A DNA stretch of 64,000 nt. It comes from Lineus longissimus. Taxonomy: Eukaryota > Nemertea > Pilidiophora > Heteronemertea > Lineidae. The stretch is from NCBI RefSeq assembly GCF_910592395.1, contig NC_088315.1:12030501-12094500 (forward strand), given 5' to 3'. This document shows positions 33,527 to 46,152 of the stretch, piece by piece. Below the pieces are notes generated by a model that worked only from the letters and a program-made list of their open reading frames with translations, was not told where the DNA came from and made no database searches. The translations under genes were made by a program, and so were the position numbers. The first letter of the stretch is position 1, and each line of letters begins with the position of its first letter.

Positions 33527-34691
33527 AAGGCATATATTATCCATTCCAAATTTGCGTGACCTCGGGGTTGTTCGGGAAAATTCACCAAAGCATTATGACG
33601 TTGAGGCAGAAAGTTGCATTGTTAACAAAAGAATAATCTGGGCATTACTTATCTTCTCATCTGCTATCACTACGACATATAGCGGGAAAGATTACCTCCT
33701 TTATGCCTACACTAAACTCCTTTTCTGCTTCAACGATGCTTCGATAATTTCCAGTTTGCCATGGGCGTAGCCGTTGAATGAAAATGATTTACCTTTATCT
33801 CCCTAAAACTGTATTAAGAACCAAATTTCTACGTCAATAATTCTCGAGTTTTCTACAAGAACAATAACACTGGCTACTATGTCCATCTCAAGATGATACC
33901 AGCGAATTAAGAACTAGATCATGATGACTGATTTGAGGTAAACCTCTGCTGGTTCTAGACCATTATAACAGCGCAGTCTTGTAGGCTTGTCCTCCTCACG
34001 TGTCATTGCTGTCTTCTCACGTTATCTTTTAAACCATGCAGTAAATCATACTTCGGGTAACTTCGTTTCAACTGTTTTAATTGTTCATTTGTTTCAATTG
34101 TTTAATTTCTTTATCATGTTTATGGAAACATATTATATATTTTTGAGGTGAATTTTGCTAAATCGATACAGACTACTGCGCTTGGTCATATCCCTATTGA
34201 TATTTGAAGATTGTTGTTCATTCTGTATATTACCACTAATTGTAATTCCTTTTTTTCTGTACTTCGCGGATTGAGAGTCCAAAAATCCGCGAATATGCAG
34301 CCAAGCAAAAGGGAAGAAAACAATACAAATGTATCTTTTTTAAAATTTCGAAGTCATAATAACATTTTTAAAAATCAGACAGTGAAGTTTTAGACATTTA
34401 CAGAAATAGTCGTTTTTTAGCTGCCAAGAACAGTTGAATTTTTTTCCAATGTAATTACGTGTGCTTGATGCTTGGCACGTAATGTAGTACCAGTCCTACA
34501 TATTAAACATTTGTTTTTAATTTCGTCATTTAGAAATTGTCTCTTACAAGCAATCTAAAGTCTCAAACGACAAATTCCATTTGTCAGTGGAACCTCTAGC
34601 CCTTTTAACGATTTTTTTATGTTCTAAAACACATTTCCAATACATCATTTTGTATCAGCCAGTTCAATCGCACTAACTGCTGCCTTACGTT

Positions 34692-34830
34692 TTAGCTCAC
34701 ATATGGGGAGCTTATACGATACCGGGGCATCCGTCGTCGTCCGTTAGCGGTGAACGTTTCGTAACCGCTGGGGTTAGATGACTGAAATTTGTCATGATGG
34801 TAGCTTTTTGCAATGTGCCCATACATATTT
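34692..34830. repeat. Fragment of the (GAC)n-ended repeat, inverted
   Basis: TTAGCTCACATATGGGGAGC, CTTATACGATACCGG, CCGTCGTCGTCCG and GGTGAACGTTTCGTAACCGC are the reverse complement of the terminal part of the repeats at 23640-24525 and 49450-50587 (GACTCCCC, GTATAG, CGACGAC, GTTAAGAAACGT). Only the end of the unit is present. Confidence 0.55.
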
Positions 34831-34918
34831 ATTTTTTTTTAAAATTTCACCGACTTTTTGCATCATTGGATTGCATCACCTGCATTCAATAAATCTTGCC
34901 TCCAGTCATATGAAATGC

Positions 34919-35376
34919 AGTGGGCGTTATCTCATTGACGGAACGGACTGGACTGAAACGGTTTGGGATTTTGAGTAGCAGGATCGATTACCAAGTGGGC
35001 CGCGGGTTGGTGTTATGACTGTGGTAGATGGTGAGGCTTACCTTATCACAGAGTGGAACCGTACAATCCAGCCGTGAATAAAGCAATGTCATATCGCAGT
35101 TGACCCGAACAGGTTACCTTGATGAACGCGTTGGTCACCCAACGTGTACAGGATTTGAAAAATCCAACAGAATCGAACCAATAATTACAACAAGCACTAC
35201 ATCACCAGCAAGAATGTGTATAACATTGCCAAGCTCATCAACAAATAGACGTGTGCAAGTCTATTATCAGTAAGTTGCGTTCGGATAAGTACGGTAACAT
35301 AATCAACCGTCCCGAAAGTTTGACATCCTAGCCATTCCAGTCCAGTCCGTTCCGTGAAATCGATGATGCCCACTTC
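34919..35376. repeat. Inverted-repeat element, about 460 bp
   Basis: A perfect 17-bp inverted repeat (CGGAACGGACTGGACTG at 34939-34955, complement at 35338-35354) lies inside imperfect arms that begin GTGGGC near 34920 and end GCCCAC near 35373. No ORF is seen. It looks like a small non-autonomous DNA element. Confidence 0.6.
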
Positions 35377-35984
35377 CTTTGATGTCAGTGTGCTAGTCTA
35401 GACGATAATTGAGGAAGTTAAATAAGTAATGGTCGTCTCATGTTACAGTGCAAGTTATTGAGGTAAACGCTATAAACATTGGTTGATTACGTGTAGTTGG
35501 AAGTATGTTCACGTGATGAGGTTACCAAATCAAATAAACTATTCATCTTGAACTTGAGGCGAGGTTCATGTAATCAAGGCAGTGCAATCCAATGATATAG
35601 CCTTGTGCTCTAAAGTGTAAATGAAAGCTCCTTTTTGGGGGGTCTTGAGGGCTTGCCCCCTCTAAAGCCCAGGAAAGAAAAATTTAAGAAATCCCTTTTT
35701 ACATTTCTCTTGCTTATGCCAACTAATCAAAACCATCAAACCTTATGTGCTCAATATTGTAAATGAACTCCACTGGGTTCCCAGTCTAATACAAAATTTA
35801 GCGCCCAGCGTCTAAATCTGCGTTCAGGTTTTACCAACTACCCGTACTGTACTCATTATTCGTTCAATCATGATACTGACCTCGTTCAGTGTTTTGCCTT
35901 CAGGGAACAGCGAGCACTAGACAGACTGCCGTACAGCGATGCAGCTACGCTCATTGGACAGAGGAACGGGTCTGTGAAGTTGGT

Positions 35985-36055
35985 TCCCAGTTCCTTATTC
36001 GTGCCATTTTGAAAGTTGTTACTTCCAGTACACGGGTACGAATAAGGAACTGGGA
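35985..36055. repeat. Perfect 18-bp inverted repeat with 35-bp spacer
   Basis: TCCCAGTTCCTTATTCGT (35985-36002) is reverse-complemented at 36038-36055. The words CCCAGTTCCC and CTCCTTATTCG also recur at about 36071 and 36179. Confidence 0.9.
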
Positions 36056-36286
36056 GTTAGGCGAAGTGTTGCCCAGTTCCCAATTTAAATTTCTTTCAAA
36101 AAATAACCCTCCAAAGTCTGATAACTCCAGCGATTGGTTTTAACCCATTGTTACTCCATTTTCCGGTCCGAAGTGCTAGCTCCTTATTCGTTTTTCAAGG
36201 CAACGTTGTCCGGAATAGGAGGTAGTCATGACACAGTCAGTGTTCTGTTTCAAGAGGATGATGCTGTTTAGAGAGGTAAACCTATT

Positions 36287-37955
36287 TTGTCTGAAACCAG
36301 AACCTTGCGCGGTAGCAAATCATTCCACACTGAACTGAAGTGTCAGCAATTGCAACCATTCTACAAACCTGCCAAGGAGGCCGATTTACCAGTTGAATAC
36401 AGAGTCCAAACTGAACCCCATCAAATCGAAGATGACTTTCTCAAAGAGGCTAGAACCAAAGACCTTGCCTGGTCACTCGCTCGATTAGACCTTTTTCACA
36501 CTTCGCAAAATTTAGTTGACATCAAGCCTAAGGATCAGACCATGCGTTTGTGGAGTGTAGCCAACTCGATGCTGGTAAAACACGATCTCAACCAGAAAAG
36601 AGTTGCATTCATGAAGAACTTTCAGTGCATTCTTGGACACCTTAATCGGTCCAAATTACCTGTGACTTGTGACGAGGGTGTATACCACATTGCACGAGAG
36701 ATCCAGTTGATGCCTCCGGACATGCACCAGGATATTGTCCTTTGCATGGGATCATTCCACATTGCAAAAAGTTGCATTTTCCTGTGTTGGTAAGTATCTC
36801 AAAGGTAGTGGGACAGAGAACATGCATGGTGGAGAGTGCTGTCTTTTGGCGTGTATGTAGTCGACTCTGTATTAAGTGGAAAGAACTATTGCAGTTACTA
36901 AAGGAAGCTCTGCTCAGACTCTAATAGGCTGAATTCTTCAATGCAGACGAAAAAGTCACGTCTCACAGAGAACAACTAGATGTGCTCACTCAGATGAAGG
37001 CTAAGCTAGGGAGCATGGAGAGCGTTGCGAGGGCCAACCTGCTACACACCTTTGAAGTTTGAAGAAACAAGTTCTCACCTCTTCGGAGACTTTTACCAAT
37101 TCCTTTAGGATGGAAGAGCGAGCAGTGAGACCTTGAAGTATTGGGATAGATTCATCCACTTGATGTCGTTGGTGGAAAACCTTGTCAGGAGAGATCATGC
37201 ATATTCAGACTGTCCAAGGATTGCTGCCCATATTTGTGTCATTTGATTCCACCAATTTCTTACGCTGGTGTTCCGTCTATCTGGATGACATAAAACAGTT
37301 GCCCAACACTGTTACCGGCCATCCATCAAGCATCCAAGGATGGCAAGTTTTTAGTCAAACCCCTGGGAACTTCCAAGCTGTTGGCGCTAATATGGCCCTG
37401 GAGCAAACCATCTACAGGTCGTAGAAGAATACCTCTGGTATGATAGGTAGCTCAAAGTAGAAGGATTTCGTCACTATGTGTGGGCGCATCTATCATGAAA
37501 TGCTTGCCATAAGCAACCTGCATATGAAACTGAGCGGCATCAACACCAACGCCTTTGGTTTGACAGGTACATACAGCAAATATGAACTGGCAATGGGAGA
37601 AAAGAACGTTCAAGCGATCCTTGATATTATAGAGAGGAACGGGAATCCGTTTTTGGTAAGTCCAAGACAAGGAGAATTGCACAATATCCTGACGCAGGAA
37701 GTTATGACAGAGGAAATAAGAACGCAGCTCCTTTCTGTCGTAGATATCGGAAGTGAGGCATACAAAACATTGAGGACCGAACGATTCGTCGACAAATCGG
37801 TGCGATTTTCAGCAACCATCCACAGAATACCAAGCGCACCTGTACTAAAGTTTTCAGCCGTTTTCTCTTTAAAGTGGTACTTTCTACATGCTCATAACAT
37901 TTTCCGAGACGCACCCTGGAAGAAACGCTTTCACAGCCAAATAAACCTATCCTAG
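36287..37955 (+). pseudogene. Decayed copy of a large multicopy metazoan gene
   Basis: Plus-strand pieces in changing frames read as one protein: TLRGSKSFHTELKCQQLQP, DLAWSLARL, LPPDMHQDIVLCMGSFHIAK, then HIQTVQGLLPIFVSFDSTNFLRWCSVYL, the diagnostic string FQAVGANMALEQTI, IYHEMLAISNLHMKLSGI and NPFLVS. Two in-frame stops (after QTIYRS and near 37473) and several frameshifts destroy it. The same order of motifs occurs in long uncharacterised proteins present in many copies in fish, cnidarian and mollusc genomes. Their function is unknown and they are presumably mobile or virus-derived. Confidence 0.65.
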
Positions 37956-37959
37956 CCTG

Positions 37960-40900
37960 TCAAACCATGAAATGTTCGTTTTACGTTATGTATGATAATC
38001 TCCGGCTAAATGGGGTCTGAAATTAAGAGACCAGTGATTTTTGACGGCTTTTAGCCCGCGAATCAGCTTTTTCAACACGACGTGTAAAATGGAGCCTCAA
38101 AACCACATATAAGTAAGCCAATTAGATTGAAACTTCATCATTTTCTTCATTTTAAACATACCTAATACACACTTCAAGAAGAACTATATTCAAAATGGAA
38201 ATTATCATTCAACTGATGTGGTGAGACCGCGCATTGATCATAAACTTAACAATTTCAACCACAAGCTGATTGGTTTAATGCTGATTGGTTTTCTGTCCTG
38301 CTGCACTACTCCACAACCTCTGCACCAAATTGGCCCTTAAAACTATTGGCTATTCTCGAAAACAAAATCCATAGAAATTGTTCTCCCGAAGAAAAGATTT
38401 CGTCACCACTTGGTTTCTTCAGCAAAAAACAATGTTTCCATACTTATCGAAAGTTCTGCCCCGGCGAGAATTTAAAATTTTGCAAGAGAATTCAATTTGC
38501 AGAATCGATTAAATACACGATTGCTGCTTGTAAAGCAGTGCTTATGACATCGATTAGTGGACACGCATAATTTGTTAATGTAGATGGATTACGATTTCGG
38601 TGCGCATGCTGCATATAGATACATTCTTTTCCTGCATAAAGTAGTGATAATACACCAATCATTTAGTCAGAGAATGAAGCTGTGTGATAGTGCTGTCCTC
38701 ATCTTGATTACATTCTCTCCAAAAGCATCTCGAATTTACAGTATCCTCCTTCATGGGGCATGGCAGTACCCGCATCGCCTCAGGTTCGTATCGAAAATGA
38801 AATAGGTATATTTTGCCTCCAAATAAAGAGTTTGACATACGCTACTTTGTTCGGTTGCACACCTGAGTCGCGACCAGGCGCCTATATCATAAAGCATAAT
38901 ATAGTTCCATTAGTGCTAATGGCATCTTGATGAGAGTCACTTTAAGAGCAGGGCATATCAAGAAGGTACCTTTAAAATATCTAGGTTAATTGTAACATTC
39001 AGCAGCGTTTCAGGTAGTGCTTTTATCCTGGTTTTTACTAATAGGGCAGCCTTAAATCTAATGAAGGTTGGGGTTCCTTTAGCCGACCCGAATAATGAAT
39101 TTTCGATGCGAGGGTCAGCATCTGAAACGTGGAGACTATCGTGGTTGCCTGAGAAACGGTTTACATATTAACAGCAGTTGTACGGCTAAAAGACGTACAA
39201 AGCGGCCATCTGAGTGTGTGTTGGTGTGGAGAATACCCCCTCATTTCTGTGCCAATTTGATGTAGAATTGCCCACTAGGGGGCGCAACTTGTAGATTGAC
39301 ACCTCCCCTACAGATTCCACGAGAGGCTAGTCCTTTATGGTCTATGGCGTCCCCTTCCAGGCAGGGTCCGTCTTCCCTGTCTTGATCAGAACCTTTCATC
39401 TTGGAAGGACACTCCTCACTGCTTGGCCATCTTGACATGGTTGACATCACCGGGTTCGATCTATTACATGTATGGTCTCACACAAGGTCTCTCTCCAGAC
39501 CGATATGCGGTCGGTATTTTATTGGCCGATCCTTAATTCTGATTTATGTCCCCTCACGTCTACCATATCCGCGCAGTGTTATAAATACATCTGTGTGCGG
39601 ATAGTAGGATATGGTAAAGTTCATTTTTCAACAGGTAGGCGACGCAATGTACTGCCAGTAGCTGATAAGTACGAGATAAAGCAAGTGCTCTGTGATAGAT
39701 TTGATCGTAAAAAAATGAGTAGGCCTCGGGGAGAGACGTTGCGTGAGACAATATACATGTATGTAGCAGACCGTCGTACACGGCAATGTCAACCGAGTCT
39801 CCCCATTTGACATGTTTGAAAAACGAACTCGACATGACGTTGGAAGTACCTAAAGTATTTATCACAATCTATTGCCTATAGTTGAAACTTCAATTTTATA
39901 ACCAGAAGAACATCTGTGACTATGGCTACTTGTAAATATACGGCAAGTTTAAGTAACATCCTCCGTCAAAAATGAAGAAAACATAACGTTCTCTGTTCCT
40001 GATTGGCTATGACGGATTTTTTTGCGGCAGGTATTTTTGCGGGAGTTAATGCGGTAGGTATAATATCGGCTGATTAATTCGATGCTGTTGGTATTTTATC
40101 GGCCAAGTAATTCTGATTAATGTCCCCTCCAGCTTACCATACTGGTTGCGTAAAACCGGTGGATGCGAAGGTTGAAGCGATAGTAGCATTCAAGCTGCCA
40201 GAGACCAAGACAGCTGTAACGAAATTGAATTACATTTTAAGCTTGATGACGTCATAAATAAGAGAATCGATAAGACACTTGCAGTGATTGTACACGATTA
40301 TTCATTTGTGATTATCAAATTCCATTCAAAAATGTTTTTGTCTGGATCGGTTTGAGCCCAGGAACGCTGATTATTTCGAAGTTCTGGGATTTGCGATGAA
40401 ACATCATCAAATTTGAGTAATCATGCAAGGTAACGAAATGATTTTGTATGTGCATTTGTGTGCATTGACATAGTGCATTGGTTTTACACATTTTACGCTC
40501 TGTTCGGTTCATTTCCCGACCAATTTTGGTAAACTTTTGTCAAGTTCTTATTATTTGTTTGTGTCCATCTACTCACGTGCCAAGTATCAATGAGTAATAC
40601 CGCAAAACAAAATACTGCCTATCCAGGTGCCCCCAAAAGATTGACTTTGGTATCATATATTTGATATTGAAGTTTGATATCATTTTATTTGCCCACCGAC
40701 ATAACAACCTCGTCGTTTGATTAAGCAATCCCTTTTCAGCATGACGTTGATGATGTTCCTTTGATGTTCGGAATTCAAACTGACTTTTGAATGCATTATC
40801 CTCATGTTACCAATTCCCGATGCAGATATCTCTAGACGGGGTGTATCTTATTGTCGCTGATCGCCTTGTAGAGGCAGCATGAAAACACCACACCCACGAG

Positions 40901-41674
40901 CTGAAAGAAGGGATTGAACTCAATAAGCTTTTGGCACGTTTAATGCAATCTTTGACTCATGTCTTATATTTCAAGTTTCAATTAAAGATGCAAAATAACT
41001 TTCCGCTGTGCTCGTATTACAACCATGTGTGTAATGAGGAACTGTCTAATTGGGTGGCATTCGATTTCAGACAGCAATCGCCAATGGGCGACATTTCATT
41101 TCAGACCACAATCGCCCATAGCCGCAAAAGTCACAATCATGTGAACTGATGCCCATATCGATTCTGCACATCCATAGTGACACTGTGGCCTGCTGGTTGT
41201 CTATCATATAGGAGGACGTTTATGATGGGTGTTTGTATTTTCTAACTTGGCCATGTGGGTTTTTATGCCTGCATTTCAGCTTATAAATGTATCACTCGAA
41301 AATCAGAATTATTTTTTTCAATACATTTGACTTACTTAGACCGTTACATGAATTTGAAAGACTCTGCTTAGACGTAGCGAATTATGAATCGTCGCGACCA
41401 ATTTGATACTTGCAGGGACATTACGCATTATTGTTCAATGTGATGTTTACCACGGTGTACATTTCTTACAAGCGGCGAACTTGGCACAAGGATGTATGAC
41501 CGTCACCTTTATGAATGCCACTGAATACTACGAAACAGAACTTGAGATGATTTGCACGCTCATGATCAATCCACGTGTATCATAAATGCCTTTAAACGGT
41601 ATTCTAAATGAGTTGCATGACTAGTGGTTGCAGAATTGAGCCATTTCAGTATCGCGCATGTATATTGTACAAAC
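37960..41674. other. No gene recognised; one short direct repeat
   Basis: No domain-bearing ORF is seen. A block of about 60 bp with GGTATTTTAT.GGCC, AATTCTGATT.ATGTCCCCTC and TACCATA occurs near 39511 and again near 40090. The last tetraspanin exon should lie somewhere to the left of 41675, but I could not identify it. Confidence 0.5.
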
Positions 41675-41758
41675 CTGAATAATTCCAATGGCAAGAAGTA
41701 CTCCACCAATGATCATGATATTCTCCTTGATCCACTGCTCGAGAGCCGACAGACAACC
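41675..41758 (-). CDS. Tetraspanin exon: end of large loop and most of TM4
   Basis: An 84-bp, 28-codon exon after TTTTTAG and before GTTTGT. It starts GCLSALEQWIKENIM, the last cysteine of the large extracellular loop plus the amphipathic helix before TM4, and continues IIGGVLLAIGIIQ, the fourth membrane span. The tail of TM4 and the cytoplasmic C-terminus must lie in a further exon. Confidence 0.9.
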
Positions 41759-42081
41759 CTAAAAATAAGACGGTAGAGCACTCTTAACTGGCGAGTGCAA
41801 GAATCAAGATACACTGTATATCGGGTGGCTCGATAAAAACGTCACTAAATCCAAGATTTATAATAAATTAGCTAGTATATCAAATCGTTTCATTTTAAAG
41901 GTAGACGACGTATTATTCACACAACATGATGAACATGATGAATATGGAACTGAAAAAATATGGTTGCGTCCACAGCATGATGTGAGTGCAAGCAAGCAAG
42001 GCGCTTCCGTACACATCATGGTGTGAGAGCAACAGACAGTACTGTGCACAACATTTATATTAGTATTCATCAGGCTCATTA

Positions 42082-42664
42082 GAGACCTTTCGCTACGCCG
42101 TTCCGAGAACCGCTACACCGAGAACGTTTCTCGATCCCGATCCCGTTCCCGGAAACACTGAAACGCGTTCCGCATGGCCGTCACCGAGAAACAGTTTGGT
42201 TTCTATGGAGATCGTCAAAATGGCGGCAAACTTGAGACGCCTTGCAAATTTCGCAATTGAAGATGATGAATTTATGGCATTTTATATCGAAAATGAAGTC
42301 TTAGGAGGCAAGGAAAGTACGTTTGCGCCAGCCTGTGCATCCAATGCATGCTGCTATAAATGACTGATTTACCACCGCTTAACATGCTTAATAGGGCGAT
42401 TCGGGGCAGTATGAACTTGTTTTCCCCTTCTAAAACACAGTCTCTCCACTTTACATACTACTTCAGGTGCCTTACCGCAATAGAATCCCACAAATTCGTC
42501 ATTTTTTTTCTTCACCCACTGTGAACAGACGCCGAGAAAAACAGGCCTCATTCACGGAATCCAGAACGGGAACGGGCAAAGCTACTCATCAATCGATGAC
42601 GTCATACGCAAAACGCGATCGTTCTCCATCGATTTCTCGGCGGAACGGCGTAGCGAAAGGTCCC
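42082..42664. mobile_element. Small DNA transposon with 21-bp perfect terminal repeats
   Basis: GACCTTTCGCTACGCCGTTCC at 42084-42104 is matched in reverse complement at 42642-42662, extending imperfectly outward to GAGACC/GGTCCC. Flanking TA on both sides would suit a TA target duplication, but this is not certain. Inside, a plus-strand ORF from about 42222 starts MAANLRRLANFAIEDD and could be the remnant N-terminus of a transposase. The element is 583 bp and lies in a tetraspanin intron. Confidence 0.75.
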
Positions 42665-43369
42665 TAAAAGCTCCGTCTCCGACTTATTGCTGCATGCTGC
42701 GAGTCCCAGTCATACATAATGTAGTCCATATACATTATACATGTAGTCCATGTACATTACTCAGCCCAACACACACAAGACATGCAAGACGCGTTGTGCT
42801 ATTGAACAGACGTACCCTTGACATACTGAGTGTAGGCTACGGCAATTGACTCAGTCTCAGACTGACAATAAGGCTCGGCTTAGTATTGGCCCTGCATCAA
42901 AAATGCAATGTGCTCTAGGCCTGACGAGCTCAGGCTACGCCTGTCAATTTATTGACCTTTGATAGACCGTATAGGAATATGCTATGGCGGATGGCCCGAA
43001 AACCGCCCGATTTATTTGCATTGATTGTGCGTTGATGATCCTCGCGTGGCGAATTACAAATCCAACGTTATGTTCCTTCTGATAATCAAAAAGACTTTGT
43101 TGGAGCGACCGAAATGAGCTCTATTTTGCCCCAACTTGAAGTGGAGCGGGGAGTTCATCCACCGCACATCGCACCACAAGAAATCGCCTTATAATCATCA
43201 TTTGCTTGTTATTTACGGGGATGAGTGGTATATAATGCGGTATCGAGCTCTCAGGCCGGAGAAAATCATCTCGTGCGATCTGGTGTCTCAGGTCAGCCAA
43301 TCATGCAGTTTTCTTATATTCTCAAAAAATGTTTTCGGAAAGCGGGGAGATAATTACAGGTAAATGTTA

Positions 43370-43565
43370 CACGCTGACCAAAAATAGTTTTAACAACATT
43401 TTGCAACATTGTAACAAAGAATTGCTCTGAATTTAATTTACAACATTTTGTTGTAAAAATGTTGTAACATGCGTTTTACCCTGAACACAATATGCAACAT
43501 TTTGCCAACATTCGTTGAAACCCAAAAATATTGCTAAAATGTTGTCAGTGTACACAAGGCTTAAA
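43370..43565. repeat. CAACATTTT-rich tract
   Basis: AACATTTTGCAACATT, ACAACATTTTGTTGTAAAAATG, GCAACATTTTGCCAACATT and AAAATGTTGTCAG are spread over 200 bp in both orientations. The wording resembles the minisatellite at 53.9-54.4 kb. Confidence 0.55.
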
Positions 43566-43739
43566 AATGTAGACCATCATATAATGGCCAGTTTTAACTG
43601 TTTTCTCATACACCGTAGTTGCACTCAGAACTAATTTTTGAGTACAAAATATATTAAAACAAACACAAGATCATTGCGCTAATAGGGTTCTGTGAAATGC
43701 TCGTCGAATCCAAGTCGAAATTCCGACAAGAATACTTAC

Positions 43740-43940
43740 TTCTTCTGCCCCTCCAAAAATCTTGTTGACGCAAGTCGGGTGTCCCGGTGAACCAGCATTA
43801 CATTCAACAGCCAACATGTCCTTACAACAAGACCTTGGAACTGCGGTTCCTGTACTATTGGATGATAACTCTGAACTAGGTGATGTGTAAAAGCTTGCAA
43901 ATGTCCAATCCTGGTAGCTCAAGTGTCCACAACACTGCAA
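43740..43940 (-). CDS. Tetraspanin exon: CCG part of the large extracellular loop
   Basis: A 201-bp, 67-codon exon bounded by ...CCTCTGCAG and GTAAGTATT. It reads LQCCGHLSYQDWTF..., containing the family-defining CCG motif, a potential N-glycosylation site (SSNST), the second hallmark VPRSCCKDML, then VECNAG and TCVNKIF. With the Cys in the next exon, seven loop cysteines are visible; an even number is usual, so one more may lie elsewhere or one is unpaired. Confidence 0.95.
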
Positions 43941-44895
43941 CTGCAGAGGAAATGGAAAGAATTCAGCTATGTTTGCTTCACGATCATTATCATATTTCAT
44001 CATATACCCTAACTGAATTGATCCGGCAGACACGTGTCGTGTTCAAAGACAGTTTTAAACCAAAACGTCCGGCGAAGACAGAATGAGTCAATGATGACCA
44101 CAACGCAAGACGCGCAAGAACATCATCTGCTACCGGAGGAAGATGTCCTCAAATTTCGATAATACGTTTTATCCGTATAGGGCGGATTTAATGTGCTCAT
44201 GAATTGACAAGTGGGTATAAGAGGAAGCACAAGATGCAAGGAACAAAATGATGTATAATAAGCCAAAAGTTTTATCAATTGTCCGAGAAATATGTGTTTG
44301 AAGCAGTCATGTCGACTAAATCTCTAAGTCTGAAGGCTGCGCCGGAGTCGCCCACTGTCTCTCCCATCGTTCAACTTAAATACCTCTACTGTCATAATTC
44401 CTTCGAAACCTGATTTGAAACGGTTTCCTAATGATGCTGTAGATGTATATTGACAGATTTAGGTCAATCATTCTTACTTATTTTGGTGTTTTTGAGGTGT
44501 ATTTTAGGCCACAGCTCATGCCCGGCTTCCTGTCCGAGAATAGGATAGGCCTACTTTCGTTGAAGTCCTTTTGAGAAATCCGACAATAAGTTTGGGTGTG
44601 GCACCTCCGACTTGTCCTCATTCGTTTCAGATTGTGATGAGGTGTAATTGGTTTCAAGAGTTTGTTTGCAGGGTGTTATCCCCTTTGTTAGAGTGTTGAC
44701 AAATTTGTATGACAGTGTTTTGATATCTTTATTTTGCAGTTGTCCTAATCAATCAATCAAGCAAGCAATATGTCTGTTCTTCTTCTGGTTCATCACTCAT
44801 CAGTAAACTATTTTTCCCGAACGTGTTTGATGCTTTTCCAATTTTGTTTGCTTACAGAGTAGAAAAACGCGTTATTTGCTGATCATTCCCGCCAC

Positions 44896-45950
44896 GTGAG
44901 TGCACACCGAGATCCGTGTTCACGTCAACCCGCTATTAAAAAACAACGTCGCAGTTTTTCGTGCAACAGAACAAGTCTTCGCCATAAAAACCCACGCGGA
45001 AAAAGCCATAACATCAAGTTCCTACAACATTTACCTACTTCTACTCGACATGAGCAACGCCTTCGACACAGTGAGCCTCCCAAAAATACTACAAGACCTT
45101 AGCAACATTTTACAAGAGGAAGAATTATACATGATGTCGATCCTTATCATAGATGTCTGTCTGAAAGTCAAAGTCGGTAACAACACTGGGGATGAGATCA
45201 AAACAGAGGTTGGAATCGCATAAGGCGACTCCCTCAGTGCAGTACTTTTTATCTTCTATCTAGCAAGATCCATCAATCCGTTACCACCAGAAAACGACCA
45301 TGCCTATGCCTACACAGAACCAGCTGTACTGCTCACCGAACGCACTGATCACAATTACTACAAGCCCTCAAGAAACTCATACTTTGAAGTCGACCCTAAG
45401 TATGCTGATGATTTCACCTGGGCCACCAGTGCAAAACACAGAGTAGAACACGTCAAGAAAACAGTCCCGTCAACCCTCGGAAAACGACACCTAATTATCA
45501 ATGCCACAAAGACAGAAGAATTTGAAATCCGACGAAACGGAGGAGATGAATGGAAAAGCTACAAACTCCTGGGAAGCCTTTTAGAATAGATACAGAAAAA
45601 GATATTAATCGTAGAAAAATCCCTGCCATAAACGCCTACAAAACCCTCCATAACATCTTTAACAGCAGTAAAAACAGCATCATCATCAAACTTAGAGCAT
45701 TTAATGCATATGTAGCAAGTATATTCCTCTACAATAGCGAGCTATGGACGCTGACAAAACAACGAGAACAGATAAGTGATGCTTTCCAACGAAGACACCA
45801 AAGAAAATTCTAGGATACCAATGGCCGAAGAAGATAACCAATGAAGAACTATAGTAACGAAACCATGCAGAACCCTGGAGCACCAACATCCGGAGAAGAC
45901 GTCCAGAAAGTCCCTACAAGAATACCAGAGGATCACTAAAAGACCATCAT
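44896..45950 (+). pseudogene. LINE reverse transcriptase remnant
   Basis: Several frame-shifted plus-strand pieces together show an RT: LLLLDMSNAFDTVSLPKILQDL (first catalytic Asp block), GDSLSAVLFIFYLARSI (the usual QGD-x-LS block), KYADDFTWAT (catalytic YADD, near 45400), then LIINATKTEEFEI and YVASIFLYNSELWTLTK from the thumb/C-terminal region. Stops and frameshifts are frequent, including a TAA between VGIA and GDSLSA. The group resembles RTE-like or related LINEs of marine invertebrates, but the clade is uncertain. Both ends are missing. Confidence 0.8.
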
Positions 45951-46152
45951 TATCATGCGTCGTAACCCTATTTTGGATTTTTGCCGGAGGTACTATAGGC
46001 TACTATGTCCACATATGCGGAATCTGTTACTTGCCCTGCATAGACACTCAAGAACAAGGGACTCATCTGACAGACCCTCGAGTATTTCATACGTTGTGAA
46101 GAGCCAGGAATTTTAGCCAGAAACCACGCTGGTTCGTTTGGAATTCAATCCT

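Noticed and set aside
43880-44086. Plus-strand ORF over the tetraspanin CCG exon
   Set aside because: Antisense to a well-supported exon with consensus splice sites.
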